Positions 16,615 through 25,562 of a stretch of 64,000 nucleotides of DNA are shown here, piece by piece. The DNA is from Fontibacillus puldeungensis (GTDB lineage Bacteria > Bacillota > Bacilli > Paenibacillales > Paenibacillaceae), in contig NZ_JBHTLM010000010.1 of NCBI RefSeq assembly GCF_042678945.1, positions 62,001 to 126,000 on the forward strand. Direction: 5' to 3'. Within the stretch, counting starts at the first letter, position 1. Each line of letters starts with the position of its first letter. Under the pieces are notes generated by a model. It was not told where the DNA came from. It did not search any database and saw nothing but the letters and a program-made list of their open reading frames with translations. Position numbers and translations under genes: made by a program.

Positions 16615-17418
16615 GTGATAGAACTTCGCAATGTATCGAAAACATACCCGGGCGGAACCAAAGGGCTGGATCAGATCAATTTAAAAATCGATAAGGGAGA
16701 GTTTGTAGCCATCGTCGGGCTTTCGGGTGCCGGAAAATCGACGCTGCTGCGCTCCATGAATCGCCTGCATGACATCTCGGAAGGCGACATTCTGATCGGC
16801 GGGAAGTCGATTACGAAGGCGTCCGGGAAGGAGCTGCGGATGATTCGCCGGGATATCGGCATGATTTTTCAGAGCTTCAATCTCGTAAAACGCTCCTCCG
16901 TGCTTCGCAATGTATTGGCTGGAAGGGTGGGTTATCATTCTACCCTACGCACGCTATTCTGCGCGTTTCCAAAGGAAGACGTCGAACTCGCATTTCAGGC
17001 ATTGAACCGGGTGAATATCGTGGAAAAAGCGTACGCCCGAGCCGACGAGCTATCCGGCGGGCAGCAGCAGCGGGTGGCCATCGCCCGTGTATTGGCACAG
17101 GAAGCGAAGATCGTCCTGGCTGACGAACCGGTCGCTTCGCTTGACCCCTTGACCACCAAACAGGTCATGGATGACCTTAAGCGGATCAATGTGGAGCTCG
17201 ACATCACGACAATCGTCAATTTGCATTTCATCGATTTGGCCCGGCAGTATGCGACCCGAATCATCGGTCTTCGCGCCGGGAAAGTGGTCTTTGACGGGCC
17301 CGTTTCGGAAGCAACGGACGAGCGGTTTGCCGAAATATACGGCCGCCCGGTCGACGAGGACGAGCTTCTTGAGAAAAAGAGCGCCGGGCATACCGCTTTG
17401 GAGGAAATCCTGCAATGA
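16615..17418 (+). CDS. phnC: Phosphonate ABC transporter ATPase
   Basis: The 267-residue ATPase has Walker A GLSGAGKST (about 34-42), the Q-loop in MIFQSFNLV, signature LSGGQQQRVAIARV, Walker B IVLADEPVASLD, and the H-loop His in VNLHFIDLA, an arrangement typical of PhnC. It is cytoplasmic and drives import through the two PhnE subunits. The start is GTG. It ends with a 4-nt overlap into the first permease gene. The C-terminal tail is about 20 residues longer than the minimal domain. Confidence 0.92.
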   Translation: MIELRNVSKTYPGGTKGLDQINLKIDKGEFVAIVGLSGAGKSTLLRSMNRLHDISEGDILIGGKSITKASGKELRMIRRDIGMIFQSFNLVKRSSVLRNVLAGRVGYHSTLRTLFCAFPKEDVELAFQALNRVNIVEKAYARADELSGGQQQRVAIARVLAQEAKIVLADEPVASLDPLTTKQVMDDLKRINVELDITTIVNLHFIDLARQYATRIIGLRAGKVVFDGPVSEATDERFAEIYGRPVDEDELLEKKSAGHTALEEILQ

Positions 17419-18212
17419 ATACAAATTTGGAAGCAAATCTGAAACGTCCGAAAGCCCCGAGCAAGCTGAAGCATTATTTGACGGCGCTCATCATCCTGCT
17501 TCTGCTATGGGGCAGTGCGGTGAAGACCGATGCCACACTTGGCGAGCTCATCAAAGGGGCGCCAAATATGCTCGATCTTCTGCGAGAAATGTTTCCGCCG
17601 AAATGGAGCTATTTCGACAACATCGTGGATGCAATGCTGGAGACGATTCGCATGGCGCTGATCGGTACGACCTTAGGCGCAATATTAGCCGTTCCGGTGG
17701 CGCTGCTTTGCGCCAGCAACCTGAGCCGCAGCGCCTGGATCTACCAGCCTGTCCGCTTTTTGCTGAACCTGGTGCGGACGATTCCCGACCTGCTGCTGGC
17801 GGCTATTTTTGTCGCCATTTTCGGTCTTGGGCCGCTGCCCGGCATATTCGCTCTTTCGATATTCTCCTTTGGTCTCATCGCCAAACTTACCTATGAATCG
17901 CTGGAAACGATCGACCAAGGGCCGCTCGAAGCAATGACCTCCGTCGGGGCTAATTCTATTCATAAAATCATCTTCGCCGTCATTCCGCAAATTCAAGCGC
18001 ACTTCGCCTCTTATGTGCTGTATACCTTCGAAATCAACGTGCGTGCTGCCGCTGTGCTTGGTCTGGTAGGCGCCGGGGGGATCGGCCATTACTACGAAGT
18101 CACGTTAGGTTTTCTGGAATACGACAAGACGTGCATGATCATTTTGTTTACATTAGCCGTCGTTTTACTGATCGACTATATGAGTACTAAGCTGCGGGAG
18201 AAACTGATATGA
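17415..18212 (+). CDS. phnE: Phosphonate ABC permease, first copy
   Basis: The 265-residue membrane protein has a short basic N terminus, then about six hydrophobic segments and a PhnE-type coupling loop (GPLEAMTSVGANSIHKIIFA near residue 170). It overlaps phnC and the second permease gene by 4 nt each, implying translational coupling. Two non-identical PhnE subunits probably form a heterodimer in the membrane. Arm sequences such as RTIPDLLLA and AVLGLVGAGGIG are shared with the next gene, so they are ancient paralogues. Confidence 0.9.
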   Translation: MNTNLEANLKRPKAPSKLKHYLTALIILLLLWGSAVKTDATLGELIKGAPNMLDLLREMFPPKWSYFDNIVDAMLETIRMALIGTTLGAILAVPVALLCASNLSRSAWIYQPVRFLLNLVRTIPDLLLAAIFVAIFGLGPLPGIFALSIFSFGLIAKLTYESLETIDQGPLEAMTSVGANSIHKIIFAVIPQIQAHFASYVLYTFEINVRAAAVLGLVGAGGIGHYYEVTLGFLEYDKTCMIILFTLAVVLLIDYMSTKLREKLI

Positions 18213-19015
18213 CAACAAATACATGGCAAGGGAAAATTCAAAAACCGAAAAAAAGCCGCTTGCGATGGCTGATTTACGTGCTGCTCGCACTCGTTTACAT
18301 ATGGGCCTTCGCGGGGATTCCTTTTGACGGGATCAAAGAAACCGCCGGGCAGATCACAAAATCGATTCTTTCCGGGCTGTTCTCTCCGGATTGGGACTAT
18401 GTGTATCTACCCGACGGTGAAGATCTGCTGCGCGGGCTGCTTGATACGCTCGCCATCTCCATTCTGGGTACTGTTATTTCTACAATTGTCTGCGTTCCGT
18501 TTGCTTTCTGGGCCGCCACAAACATGAGCCGCTCGAGGTGGGTTTCCGGTTCGGGCAAAATGCTGCTCAGCTTCATCCGAACCTTTCCAGAGATCGTGAT
18601 GGCGCTGCTGTTCATCAAAGCGGTGGGCCCCGGTTCTTTTGCAGGGGTGTTGGCTCTAGGGCTGCATTCCGTCGGGATGCTCGGCAAGCTGTTTGCCGAT
18701 GAAGTCGAAAACATGGATAAAGGACCCACCGAAGCGCTGATCGCCACCGGTGCAAACCGTCTGCAAATTTTATGGTTTGCGGTGCTGCCGCAGGTGCTCC
18801 CAGGCTTTCTGTCATACACCCTGTACCGATTTGAAATTAATCTCCGCTCGGCGACCATTCTTGGCGTGATCGGAGCCGGAGGAATCGGCACGCCGCTCAT
18901 CTTCGCCCTTAGCTCCCGCGATTGGGACCGTGTCGGCATTATTTTGCTCGGTATTATCGTGATGATCACGATCATCGACTGGATCTCGGGTGCGCTGCGC
19001 AAGAAGCTGGTGTAG
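18209..19015 (+). CDS. phnE: Phosphonate ABC permease, second copy
   Basis: The 268-residue membrane protein is a paralogue of the preceding PhnE, with RTFPEIVMALLF and TILGVIGAGGIG matching the corresponding segments. The coupling loop is GPTEALIATGANRLQILWFA. It starts with a 4-nt overlap on the first permease gene. Twelve nt after its stop begins the second copy of the structured repeat element, whose terminator would end the phn transcript. Confidence 0.9.
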   Translation: MTTNTWQGKIQKPKKSRLRWLIYVLLALVYIWAFAGIPFDGIKETAGQITKSILSGLFSPDWDYVYLPDGEDLLRGLLDTLAISILGTVISTIVCVPFAFWAATNMSRSRWVSGSGKMLLSFIRTFPEIVMALLFIKAVGPGSFAGVLALGLHSVGMLGKLFADEVENMDKGPTEALIATGANRLQILWFAVLPQVLPGFLSYTLYRFEINLRSATILGVIGAGGIGTPLIFALSSRDWDRVGIILLGIIVMITIIDWISGALRKKLV

Positions 19016-19026
19016 GCTGCACAAGA

Positions 19027-19240
19027 ACCTCTAAAACCTTGCAAGCTATGGCAGCGAAAGTAAATAACGACCTCGGACCGCTCTTGTCCGCCACTTGTCT
19101 AATGATTGGATAAGAAGGATGACAAGTGGCTCCCAAATGCGGACGCAGACTCACTCCGGTTCGTTATTTCCTTTCTTGATGCGTAGCAAAGACGAAACAC
19201 AAAGACCGCTGAAACTGCTTACTTCAGCGGTCTTTCCTTA
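19027..19240 (+). ncRNA. Structured repeat element, copy 2
   Basis: This copy aligns along its whole length with 453-665. The outer stem pairs 19056-19070 with 19161-19175, the inner 10-bp stem pairs 19090-19099 with 19121-19130, and the terminator hairpin runs 19201-19236. Stem positions differ from copy 1 by paired substitutions (for example A19062-T19169 against G-C; two further pairs in the terminator). The loops differ freely. It follows phnE directly on the same strand. Confidence 0.6.
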
Positions 19241-19327
19241 TAGTTATGGAAGGGCTGACAAGACGCTTTGACCATTACCTTGGTCCTTTCATCCCACAAA
19301 AGTACACTCTCCGTTACCAGTCGCATT

Positions 19328-19512
19328 TAAATGTAAAAAGTGCATCTATTCGCCTGGAATTTCACGTTTTCCCCAGTTTAGTTGCATTTTGTACATTTAA
19401 AAGTAGCTTATTCCTCGGGTGCTCAACTACTAGGCCCATTTAGATGTACATTTTACATTTAGTTTCTCCGATTCGGTAAAAGTCCGCAAAATAAATGTAC
19501 TAAATACAAGTC
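19328..19512. repeat. Phased 21-mer array, family 1, copy 2
   Basis: Units start at 19328, 19379, 19441 and 19492 (steps 51, 62, 51). The first three fit TAnnTG-N9-CAnnTA; the fourth keeps only the left half. Units A and B are identical to those of copy 1 while most spacer bases differ. It lies between convergent phnE and the peroxidase gene, after the terminator at 19201-19240. Confidence 0.85.
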
Positions 19513-19556
19513 TTCATCATCACATCATCAGACTCGCTTCTCCAGCTGAGCATCTC

Positions 19557-20051
19557 TTAGGCATGCACGCCTTCTCCGAGCAGCGCCTTGATATGGCTCT
19601 CGATACTGGCCGGCTCATCCGTAGGGGCGAACCGCTTAACGACCTTGCCGTTTTGATCAATCAGGAACTTGGTGAAGTTCCATTTGACCGCTTTGGAGCC
19701 GAGGAGTCCAGGGGCTTCCTTGGTTAAATGCTGGAACAACGGATGGGCATTTTTCCCGTTTACGTCGATTTTGGCGTACAGTGGGAAGGATACCCCAAAA
19801 TTCAGCTCGCATGCCTGAGCCACTTCTTCGTCCGTTCCCGGCTCTTGGTTGGCAAACTGACCGCAAGGAAAGCCCAATACAGCAAACCCTTGGTCCTTAT
19901 AAGTATCATGCAGCTTCTGCAAACCTTTAAATTGCGGAGCGAACCCGCATTTCGTCGCTGTATTTACGATTAGAAGCACCTGCCCACGGTAAGGCTCCAG
20001 CGTCTGAACCTCTCCTTTAATCGTCTTCACTTCAATGTCGTAGATTGACAT
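19557..20051 (-). CDS. Glutathione-peroxidase-family thiol peroxidase
   Basis: The 164-residue protein has the catalytic Cys in NTATKCGF (Cys near 36), the Gln in FPCGQFANQEPG and the Trp/Asn in KWNFTKFL, the expected tetrad. The active residue is Cys rather than selenocysteine, so it probably works as a thioredoxin-dependent peroxidase for hydroperoxides. The start at 20051 follows TAGGAGG by 9 nt; an in-frame ATG 24 bases earlier lacks a ribosome site. It is divergent from an OhrR-type regulator, and a perfect operator palindrome lies 42 bp upstream. Confidence 0.92.
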   Translation of the reverse strand: MSIYDIEVKTIKGEVQTLEPYRGQVLLIVNTATKCGFAPQFKGLQKLHDTYKDQGFAVLGFPCGQFANQEPGTDEEVAQACELNFGVSFPLYAKIDVNGKNAHPLFQHLTKEAPGLLGSKAVKWNFTKFLIDQNGKVVKRFAPTDEPASIESHIKALLGEGVHA

Positions 20052-20092
20052 GTTTCGCCGCCTCCTAAATTTCATTAAGTATCATATGATTG

Positions 20093-20106
20093 AATTGTAT
20101 ACAATT
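20093..20106. promoter_or_regulatory. OhrR-type operator for the peroxidase gene
   Basis: AATTGTATACAATT is a perfect 14-bp palindrome. It is identical to the site at 20209-20222 and close to the known B. subtilis OhrR operator core (TACAATT/AATTGTA). It lies in the peroxidase promoter region. Confidence 0.75.
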
Positions 20107-20168
20107 GAATTGCTTATGTCAAATGAAATTACAAAATTTTTGCTAAGATTAATCGCTAAAAGATATTT

Positions 20169-20222
20169 TTGACTTAAGAATCACACAAATGTTATAATAA
20201 CCCGATATAATTGTATACAATT
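20169..20222 (+). promoter_or_regulatory. Promoter and operator of the OhrR-type gene
   Basis: TTGACT (20169-20174) and TATAAT (20193-20198) are separated by 18 bp. The palindrome AATTGTATACAATT (20209-20222) would cover the transcription start, so bound regulator would block its own transcription. Confidence 0.7.
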
Positions 20223-20242
20223 TAATGGCAGGTGAAATAAAT

Positions 20243-20695
20243 ATGCAACCCAATGAATGGATGAAGCTGGACAATCAGCTGTGCTTTGCCTTTTATGCTT
20301 GTTCTCGTGAAATTTTGAAGCTGTATCGCCCGCTACTGTCCCCATTTGGACTTACTTATACGCAGTACATTACGTTGCTCGTATTATGGGAGCAGGACGG
20401 AATTACGGTCAAAGAGCTCGGCGCCAAGCTGTTTCTCGACTCGGGCACTCTAACTCCGCTGCTTAAGAAGATTGAAGCGATGGAACTCATTACGAGAACC
20501 CGAGACAAGACGGACGAACGTAACGTCATTATTGAATTAACCGATCAAGGGCGTACATTACAGGAGAAGATGGCTGAGATACCTCTGAAGCTCTATGAGA
20601 ATACCAAAGTAGCGGAGAAGGATATCGTTGCGATGCGCGAGCATATCGGCGCTTTCCTGCACAAAATTAGTGAAGCCACGTCGGGGCAAGACTGA
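20243..20695 (+). CDS. ohrR: OhrR-type MarR-family peroxide-sensing repressor
   Basis: The 150-residue MarR protein has the OhrR hallmark LDNQLCFAFYACSREI at its N terminus. The first Cys is the conserved residue oxidised by organic hydroperoxides. The winged helix spans about residues 50-100 (VKELGAKLFLDSGTLTPLLKKIE; RDKTDERNVIIELT). The start at 20243 is chosen because GGTGA lies 8 nt upstream; an ATG at 20225 falls next to the operator and has no ribosome site. Its usual target is ohr; here the neighbour is a glutathione peroxidase with the same operator, so that is the likely target. Confidence 0.85.
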   Translation: MQPNEWMKLDNQLCFAFYACSREILKLYRPLLSPFGLTYTQYITLLVLWEQDGITVKELGAKLFLDSGTLTPLLKKIEAMELITRTRDKTDERNVIIELTDQGRTLQEKMAEIPLKLYENTKVAEKDIVAMREHIGAFLHKISEATSGQD

Positions 20696-20789
20696 ATAAG
20701 TCCAGCCAAATCCTCCATAATAGGGAAGTAGCCTGATCAATCACACGAAATACTCAGCCTATCCCGAAGAAATGGAGGACCCACCTACT

Positions 20790-20972
20790 ATGCTGAACAA
20801 TCTGGAAAGCAACTACGACTGCGCCCGGGCCGGAGACGACCTTCATCAGCTCAAACAGGAGCTTGCTTCGCTCCGAGGTCTTGGTGCAGAGGATCAAGAA
20901 ACACAGGAAAAAATCAATCGGATCGAGAACCAGATTTCGTTTATTATGAACAAATGCGACATTAATCAATAA
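20790..20972 (+). CDS. Small conserved-looking coiled protein, function unknown
   Basis: The 60-residue product is rich in Glu, Gln and Leu and probably helical (QLKQELASLRG...QEKINRIENQISFIM), with two Cys. GGAGG lies 11 nt before the ATG and a strong terminator follows 12 nt after the stop, which support it as a real gene. There is no signal peptide or known motif. It may be co-transcribed with the OhrR-type gene, which ends 94 nt upstream. Confidence 0.6.
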   Translation: MLNNLESNYDCARAGDDLHQLKQELASLRGLGAEDQETQEKINRIENQISFIMNKCDINQ

Positions 20973-20984
20973 CCTTCCCACGTC

Positions 20985-21039
20985 AAAACACCCCCTTATC
21001 CGTGAAGTCTTAACTTACGGCATAAGCGGGTGTTTTTTT
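20985..21039. terminator. Bidirectional terminator
   Basis: AAAACACC...TTAT pairs with the matching ATAA...GGGTGTTTT arm around an ACTTAAGAC-like loop, with T runs on either strand. It serves both the 60-residue gene and the convergent secreted-protein gene. Confidence 0.8.
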
Positions 21040-21067
21040 AGAGTTTATCTGTGTTTTCCAGCCATGT

Positions 21068-21790
21068 CTATTTCCCGGAGCCGCCAAATTTCTGCGGAAA
21101 CTGCTTTGCTATGCCGTTCGCCAGCACATCTGCAAACCGAATCAGGTGCTCTTGCACCTGATCAAAAAACGCAATATCGGCCGGCCAGTCCTTGTTCAAC
21201 CTAGCGTTCAAATCATCGGTAACAAGCTGCAGATGCTTCTCCAGCAGCTCCTGAAGCTGCTTTGCCGGCCAGTTTGGATTTAGTTTGCTCAAAAATACTG
21301 CTATATCCTTCGCGTTCCAATACCAATCCAGCTTGTATTTTTCCGTATCCTCCAAATGCCCTCTCTTTATAGCGTCAAACAGCTTACCGGCAATTAAAAT
21401 ATGCTCCCGCAGCAGCTCGGTCAGTTTGTTCCCCGCTTCCTTCCCATAATAAGGCTTTAGAGCATTGCCGATATCCTGCTGATTTTGAAGCAGCCGAGCC
21501 AATACGGCTTCCTGGTCCTCCATCCCCGCTACGAAGCTGACGATGTAATTTCTCGTCCATATCCCATGGTCGATCCAGAACTTTCGAAGTACCGCTCTTA
21601 ACTGCTCTACAGTGGTGGTAGCGGGAGTTGGCTTAGCAGCAGCCGCTTTTCCGGCAGTATGAGCCTGCGGCTCCTCCACCGGTAACGGATCACTCACGGC
21701 AGGAGCCGCAGATGCATTCGCCACGATCGGCAGCCAAATAAGCATGATGCACATACTCAGCACATAACTTTTTCCTATACGGCCCAACAT
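21068..21790 (-). CDS. Secreted helical protein, function unknown
   Basis: The 240-residue product begins MLGRIGKSY and has a signal peptide ending near ANASAAPA. An Ala/Pro/Thr-rich linker follows, then about 170 residues predicted to be mostly helical (LRKFWIDHGIWTRNYIVSFVAG...LLREHILIAGKLFDAIK...HLQLVTDDLNARLN). No cysteines or catalytic motifs stand out. AAGGAGAAGGTG upstream of 21790 fixes the start; the longer frame to 21883 would have a non-secretory N terminus. Similar proteins occur in Gram-positives without a defined role. It is divergent from an MFS permease. Confidence 0.72.
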   Translation of the reverse strand: MLGRIGKSYVLSMCIMLIWLPIVANASAAPAVSDPLPVEEPQAHTAGKAAAAKPTPATTTVEQLRAVLRKFWIDHGIWTRNYIVSFVAGMEDQEAVLARLLQNQQDIGNALKPYYGKEAGNKLTELLREHILIAGKLFDAIKRGHLEDTEKYKLDWYWNAKDIAVFLSKLNPNWPAKQLQELLEKHLQLVTDDLNARLNKDWPADIAFFDQVQEHLIRFADVLANGIAKQFPQKFGGSGK

Positions 21791-21952
21791 TTCACCTTCT
21801 CCTTTTTGGATATAAATGGGACTTCTCGTATTATTATGGATGTAATAGCTGATTTCATGCTCAGGTATAGCTGGGTCCTGCAATTTGTGTTACGATTTCC
21901 CTGTTTCATCTCATCACAACATCTTTTTGAGAATATCGGGAGGACTCTAAAT

Positions 21953-23224
21953 TTGGCTGTTCAACCTCAAATCAACACAAAGCAAAAGTCAAAAACCGCG
22001 GCAAGCCGAAATTATGCGCTGCAGCTGGCAACTGTATTTGTCGGATTTCTCATCTTTGGTTTTTCGGAAAATATAAAAGGGCCCGCCATTCCGCGGATGC
22101 AAATGGACTTTGGCCTGAGCGAGATGCAAATCGGCACACTGCTATCCCTAAACTCGCTGGGCTACTTGATAGCCTGTTCATTTACCACTTTTCTAACCCG
22201 GAAAATCGGGGCCAAAGCCGTCACACTACTCGCCTTCGGCTCTATGGCCGCATCGGGCATCTTGATGTATTTCACACACAGTTACCCGGCTCTGTCCGGT
22301 TCGTATTTCATTATGTATTTAGGCAACGGGATGCTAGAAATCGCCTTAGCCGTACTAGCGGCACGCATTTTCGTAGGCAATACAGGCACTATGATGAATT
22401 TGGCCCATTTTTTCTATGGGCTCAGCTCCACCGTCGCCCCAATCATTGCATCCGGATTGATGACAGTCAGCATCGGTGGCTATACACTTGATTGGCGTGG
22501 TATGTACCTGATCATGCTGTCCTTATCGATCATTCCTATGATTCCAGCGATCCTATGTCGCTTTCCGGGAGAAGAACAGCATGACGCTGCCCGGATTCCA
22601 CTCGTGAAACTGGTCCGGGATCCAGGTATCTGGCTGATCGTGCTGATCCTCTCCTTTGGAGTCATTGCGGAGATGGCCGTTGGTGGCTGGCTGGTCAATT
22701 TTTTGGAAAAAGCCTATCATTGGGAAACCACAAGCGCCTCCGGCATGCTGTCAGCCTTTTTCCTGTGCTTTACATTCGCAAGGTTGTTTGCGGGTCCATT
22801 AACGGATAAAATCGGGTTCACGTTATCGCTGATCATTTTTGCCGGATTCTCCGGCGTTTGCACCTTGGCAGCCATCTTCACCGGCGAACCAGGAGCATTT
22901 CTGTTTGCTGCTGCAGGCATCGGAATTGCCCCGATCTACCCAACGGTCATGGCTCTCATCGCCAAAAAATACCGCTCCAGCAGTGACGCCGCCATTGCCT
23001 TTATCGTCACCATGCTCGGTATTGGCAGCGTGTTCGGAAATTATCTCATCGGAGCCATTATCGATTGGGGGAAGAAGCTGTTTGCGGACGGCTCTGAATC
23101 AGAGCTAAGTCTGTTGCGTGGTCTCCAGGCGGGTTATTCGTTTATCGGCATTTGTGCATTGCTATGTGCCGTGGCCAGCTTTTTTCTATACGGATATTTG
23201 AAGAAGCGCAATGAACTGTTGTAG
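21953..23224 (+). CDS. MFS transporter, sugar-permease-like
   Basis: The 423-residue protein has about 12 hydrophobic segments. FGFSENIKGPAIPRMQ in helix 1 and the RKIGAK loop after helix 2 are MFS hallmarks, and the arrangement resembles FHS-type sugar permeases. The start is a TTG at 21953 preceded by GGGAGG at 9 nt. The open frame extends to 21806, but that extension is not membrane-like and has no ribosome site. The substrate is unknown. The gene is monocistronic. Confidence 0.8.
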   Translation: MAVQPQINTKQKSKTAASRNYALQLATVFVGFLIFGFSENIKGPAIPRMQMDFGLSEMQIGTLLSLNSLGYLIACSFTTFLTRKIGAKAVTLLAFGSMAASGILMYFTHSYPALSGSYFIMYLGNGMLEIALAVLAARIFVGNTGTMMNLAHFFYGLSSTVAPIIASGLMTVSIGGYTLDWRGMYLIMLSLSIIPMIPAILCRFPGEEQHDAARIPLVKLVRDPGIWLIVLILSFGVIAEMAVGGWLVNFLEKAYHWETTSASGMLSAFFLCFTFARLFAGPLTDKIGFTLSLIIFAGFSGVCTLAAIFTGEPGAFLFAAAGIGIAPIYPTVMALIAKKYRSSSDAAIAFIVTMLGIGSVFGNYLIGAIIDWGKKLFADGSESELSLLRGLQAGYSFIGICALLCAVASFFLYGYLKKRNELL

Positions 23225-23248
23225 TTTTATACATGTGGACGCTACCGC

Positions 23249-23382
23249 TAGATGTAAAAAGTACATTTATTTCGCCCCAAACCCTCACTATTTACGGATT
23301 AATTGCATAACATACATTTAAAAACCGTCTATATCGCAACAATCGACCGAGCGAGCCCATTTAAGTGCACTTTTTACATTTA
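23249..23382. repeat. Phased 21-mer array, family 1, copy 3 (three units)
   Basis: Units start at 23249, 23300 and 23362 (steps 51 and 62), all fitting TAnnTG-N9-CAnnTA. The expected fourth unit near 23413 is absent; the LacI-gene terminator follows at 23458. It lies between convergent MFS and lacI-type genes. Confidence 0.8.
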
Positions 23383-23457
23383 CTTTGTTCTTATCCTGGG
23401 AAAAGCGACGATTTTCCGAAAGACGAGCTTCCTCCGGCATATCCTATTCATAAACAA

Positions 23458-23507
23458 AAGTCCCGTTACCCTCCTGAACATCTCCAGACGGTACGGGACT
23501 TATTTTT
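23458..23507. terminator. Terminator of the LacI-type gene
   Basis: AAGTCCCGT pairs with ACGGGACTT around a 26-nt loop, with T-rich flanks on both strands. It lies directly after the stop of the minus-strand regulator. Confidence 0.8.
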
Positions 23508-23513
23508 ATCTAC

Positions 23514-24548
23514 TTAACGCGATGGCTCTATCGTGGATTTCCTGACAATGAGCTCTGCCGGAAAAACCTTGTGCGCATGCGTTATTTTCTTATTAATCAA
23601 ATCGTACAGCACTTTAATCGTCTCTTCGGCTATTTCCTCGACCGGCTGCCGGATCGTCGTGATAGATGGGTTGTAATAAAAGGTGATGTCCAGCCCGTCA
23701 AAACCTGCCACGGAGTAGTCCTCCGGCACCGACTTGCCACTCTCAAAAATCGCTTTGCAAGCCCCCACGGCCAAGCTGTCGGAAACCGCAAACAGGGCAG
23801 TAAAATCTTCCCCCGACTCCAAAAGCTCCTTCGTGACTACATAGCCGTTCTCCATCGAATAGCTTTCGATATTCTCCTTCATTCGGCCCACCAGCTTCTC
23901 ATTCAGCTCAAGACCGTTGTCTTCAAGCGCCTGCTTATAGCCTTCATATCTCAGCCGCCCGATACTGACGTCTGCCATGGAGGCGGTAATTATGGCGATT
24001 TTCCGGTGGCCCAGCTTACAGAGATAGTCGACCATTTTATAGCTTTCCTTGAAGTCGTCTACCGAAACCGTCGAATACTCATGAGGCTCATAACCGGGCG
24101 TCATCCCGATCGTACTGAGTACAAACGGCACGGTCAGCTGCTCCAGCTTGTCCTTGGCATGCGAGAAATTCCCGCCGAGGAATACGATTCCCTTGAGACG
24201 TTTCTCCTTCTCCAGCTCAATGGCAACCTCAATTTCATCCTGATTATCATCGACTCGCTGCAAGATAAACGAATATTTCTTCCGCTGAATTTCTTTGTCA
24301 AACACCTTGATCATCCGGTTGAAAAAAGGGTTCGTAATCCCCTTAATCAGCACGGCGATCGTTTTGGAGGCGGATCGCTTCAGATTTCGGGCGCTGTTGT
24401 TCGGAACATAGTGGTTTTCCTTAATCACCTTCATGATCATCGCTTTTGTCTCTTCGCTGATGTCAGGATGATTGTTTATTGCCCGGGAAACCGTCGTCAC
24501 GCCAACCCCGCACATTTTCGCAATATCAATAATTGTTATTGAAGCCAT
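23514..24548 (-). CDS. LacI-family transcriptional regulator
   Basis: The 344-residue regulator has an N-terminal HTH (TIIDIAKMCGVGVTTVSRAINNHPDI) followed by the hinge helix and a periplasmic-binding-like effector domain. The VAGFDGLDI segment and the TTIRQP motif are typical. It probably represses the upstream sugar importer (24729-27914), whose promoter contains LacI-type palindromes. It is encoded just behind that operon, separated by a terminator, so it likely has its own promoter in 24549-24637. Confidence 0.9.
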   Translation of the reverse strand: MASITIIDIAKMCGVGVTTVSRAINNHPDISEETKAMIMKVIKENHYVPNNSARNLKRSASKTIAVLIKGITNPFFNRMIKVFDKEIQRKKYSFILQRVDDNQDEIEVAIELEKEKRLKGIVFLGGNFSHAKDKLEQLTVPFVLSTIGMTPGYEPHEYSTVSVDDFKESYKMVDYLCKLGHRKIAIITASMADVSIGRLRYEGYKQALEDNGLELNEKLVGRMKENIESYSMENGYVVTKELLESGEDFTALFAVSDSLAVGACKAIFESGKSVPEDYSVAGFDGLDITFYYNPSITTIRQPVEEIAEETIKVLYDLINKKITHAHKVFPAELIVRKSTIEPSR

Positions 24549-24637
24549 ATCCGAATCGTTCCCTCACCTTGTAATATCGGGCTGTATCTCTACAAAATAT
24601 AGCAACTTCAAGTATATAACACAAGGGCGAATGCAAC

Positions 24638-24693
24638 AAAGCAGGACTCCCGGCTGGACCTATCTATCGTCCGCTTCCGGATCATCCTGCTTT
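24638..24693 (-). terminator. Terminator of the sugar ABC operon
   Basis: AAAGCAGGA (24638-24646) and TCCTGCTTT (24685-24693) form a 9-bp stem with an inner CCGG pair. It lies 36 nt after the last permease gene on the minus strand. Confidence 0.55.
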
Positions 24694-24728
24694 CCCCGTC
24701 TTCTAGTTAGACCACGGCACGTTGAAGG

Positions 24729-25562
24729 TTAACCCTTAACCGCGCCGGCAACGACACCTTCAATAATATATTTTTGACAGAGCAGGTAGAATGCGACGAT
24801 CGGGAGAATCGCCAGCACCAGCATAGCCATCATAGCACCCATATCGATGGAGCCGTACCCGCCCTTCAAATACTGAATAGCGATCGGAATCGTTCTGTAT
24901 TTGGTCCCGATGACCAGCATCGGCAGCAGGTAGTCGTTCCAAATCCACATCACGTTTAGAATGGCGACAGTAATAGCAATCGGCTTCAAGATCGGCAGAA
25001 CGATTTTGAAGAAGGATTGTACCGGATTACATCCGTCGATCAAATCGGCCTCTTCAATTTCAAGCGGAATCGATTTAACAAAGCCGCTGAACAGGAACAC
25101 CGACAGACCGGCGCCGAAGCCCAGATAAATTAGAATGATACCAACCGCATTATCCAGATGCAGCACGTTAGCCGTCTTCGTCATTGTGAACATCACCATT
25201 TGGAAAGGAACGATCATGGAAAACACGAACACATAATACATCATTTTGGTGAATCTGGATTTCACACGGGTAATGTACCAGGCTGTCATCGCCGTCAGCA
25301 GGACAATGACCGCCACGGAGCAAACCGTAATAAACAGCGACATGCCGAAGGCGTTGAAGAATCCGGTTTTGGCTACGCCGCTCGTATAGTTCTTGAACCC
25401 GACAAACGTCTGGCTGTCAGGGAGCAGAAACGGCGTGTCACTGATGAAAAACTTCCCCTTCAAGGAGTTCATCAGTACGATTAGAATCGGAGCAAGGAAC
25501 ACAATCGCGAGAACCAATAGGAGAACGAACAGAACAGCATCTCTTCCTTTTGTTCTTGGCAT
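24729..25562 (-). CDS. Sugar ABC permease, MalG type
   Basis: The 277-residue membrane protein has about six hydrophobic segments and the EAA loop EIEEADLIDGCNPVQSFFKI near residue 185. The ending IIEGVVAGAVKG is typical of MalG/GanQ-type subunits. Its ATG shares one base with the stop of the preceding permease gene. It forms the importer channel with that subunit. No ATPase gene is present in the operon. Confidence 0.88.
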   Translation of the reverse strand: MPRTKGRDAVLFVLLLVLAIVFLAPILIVLMNSLKGKFFISDTPFLLPDSQTFVGFKNYTSGVAKTGFFNAFGMSLFITVCSVAVIVLLTAMTAWYITRVKSRFTKMMYYVFVFSMIVPFQMVMFTMTKTANVLHLDNAVGIILIYLGFGAGLSVFLFSGFVKSIPLEIEEADLIDGCNPVQSFFKIVLPILKPIAITVAILNVMWIWNDYLLPMLVIGTKYRTIPIAIQYLKGGYGSIDMGAMMAMLVLAILPIVAFYLLCQKYIIEGVVAGAVKG

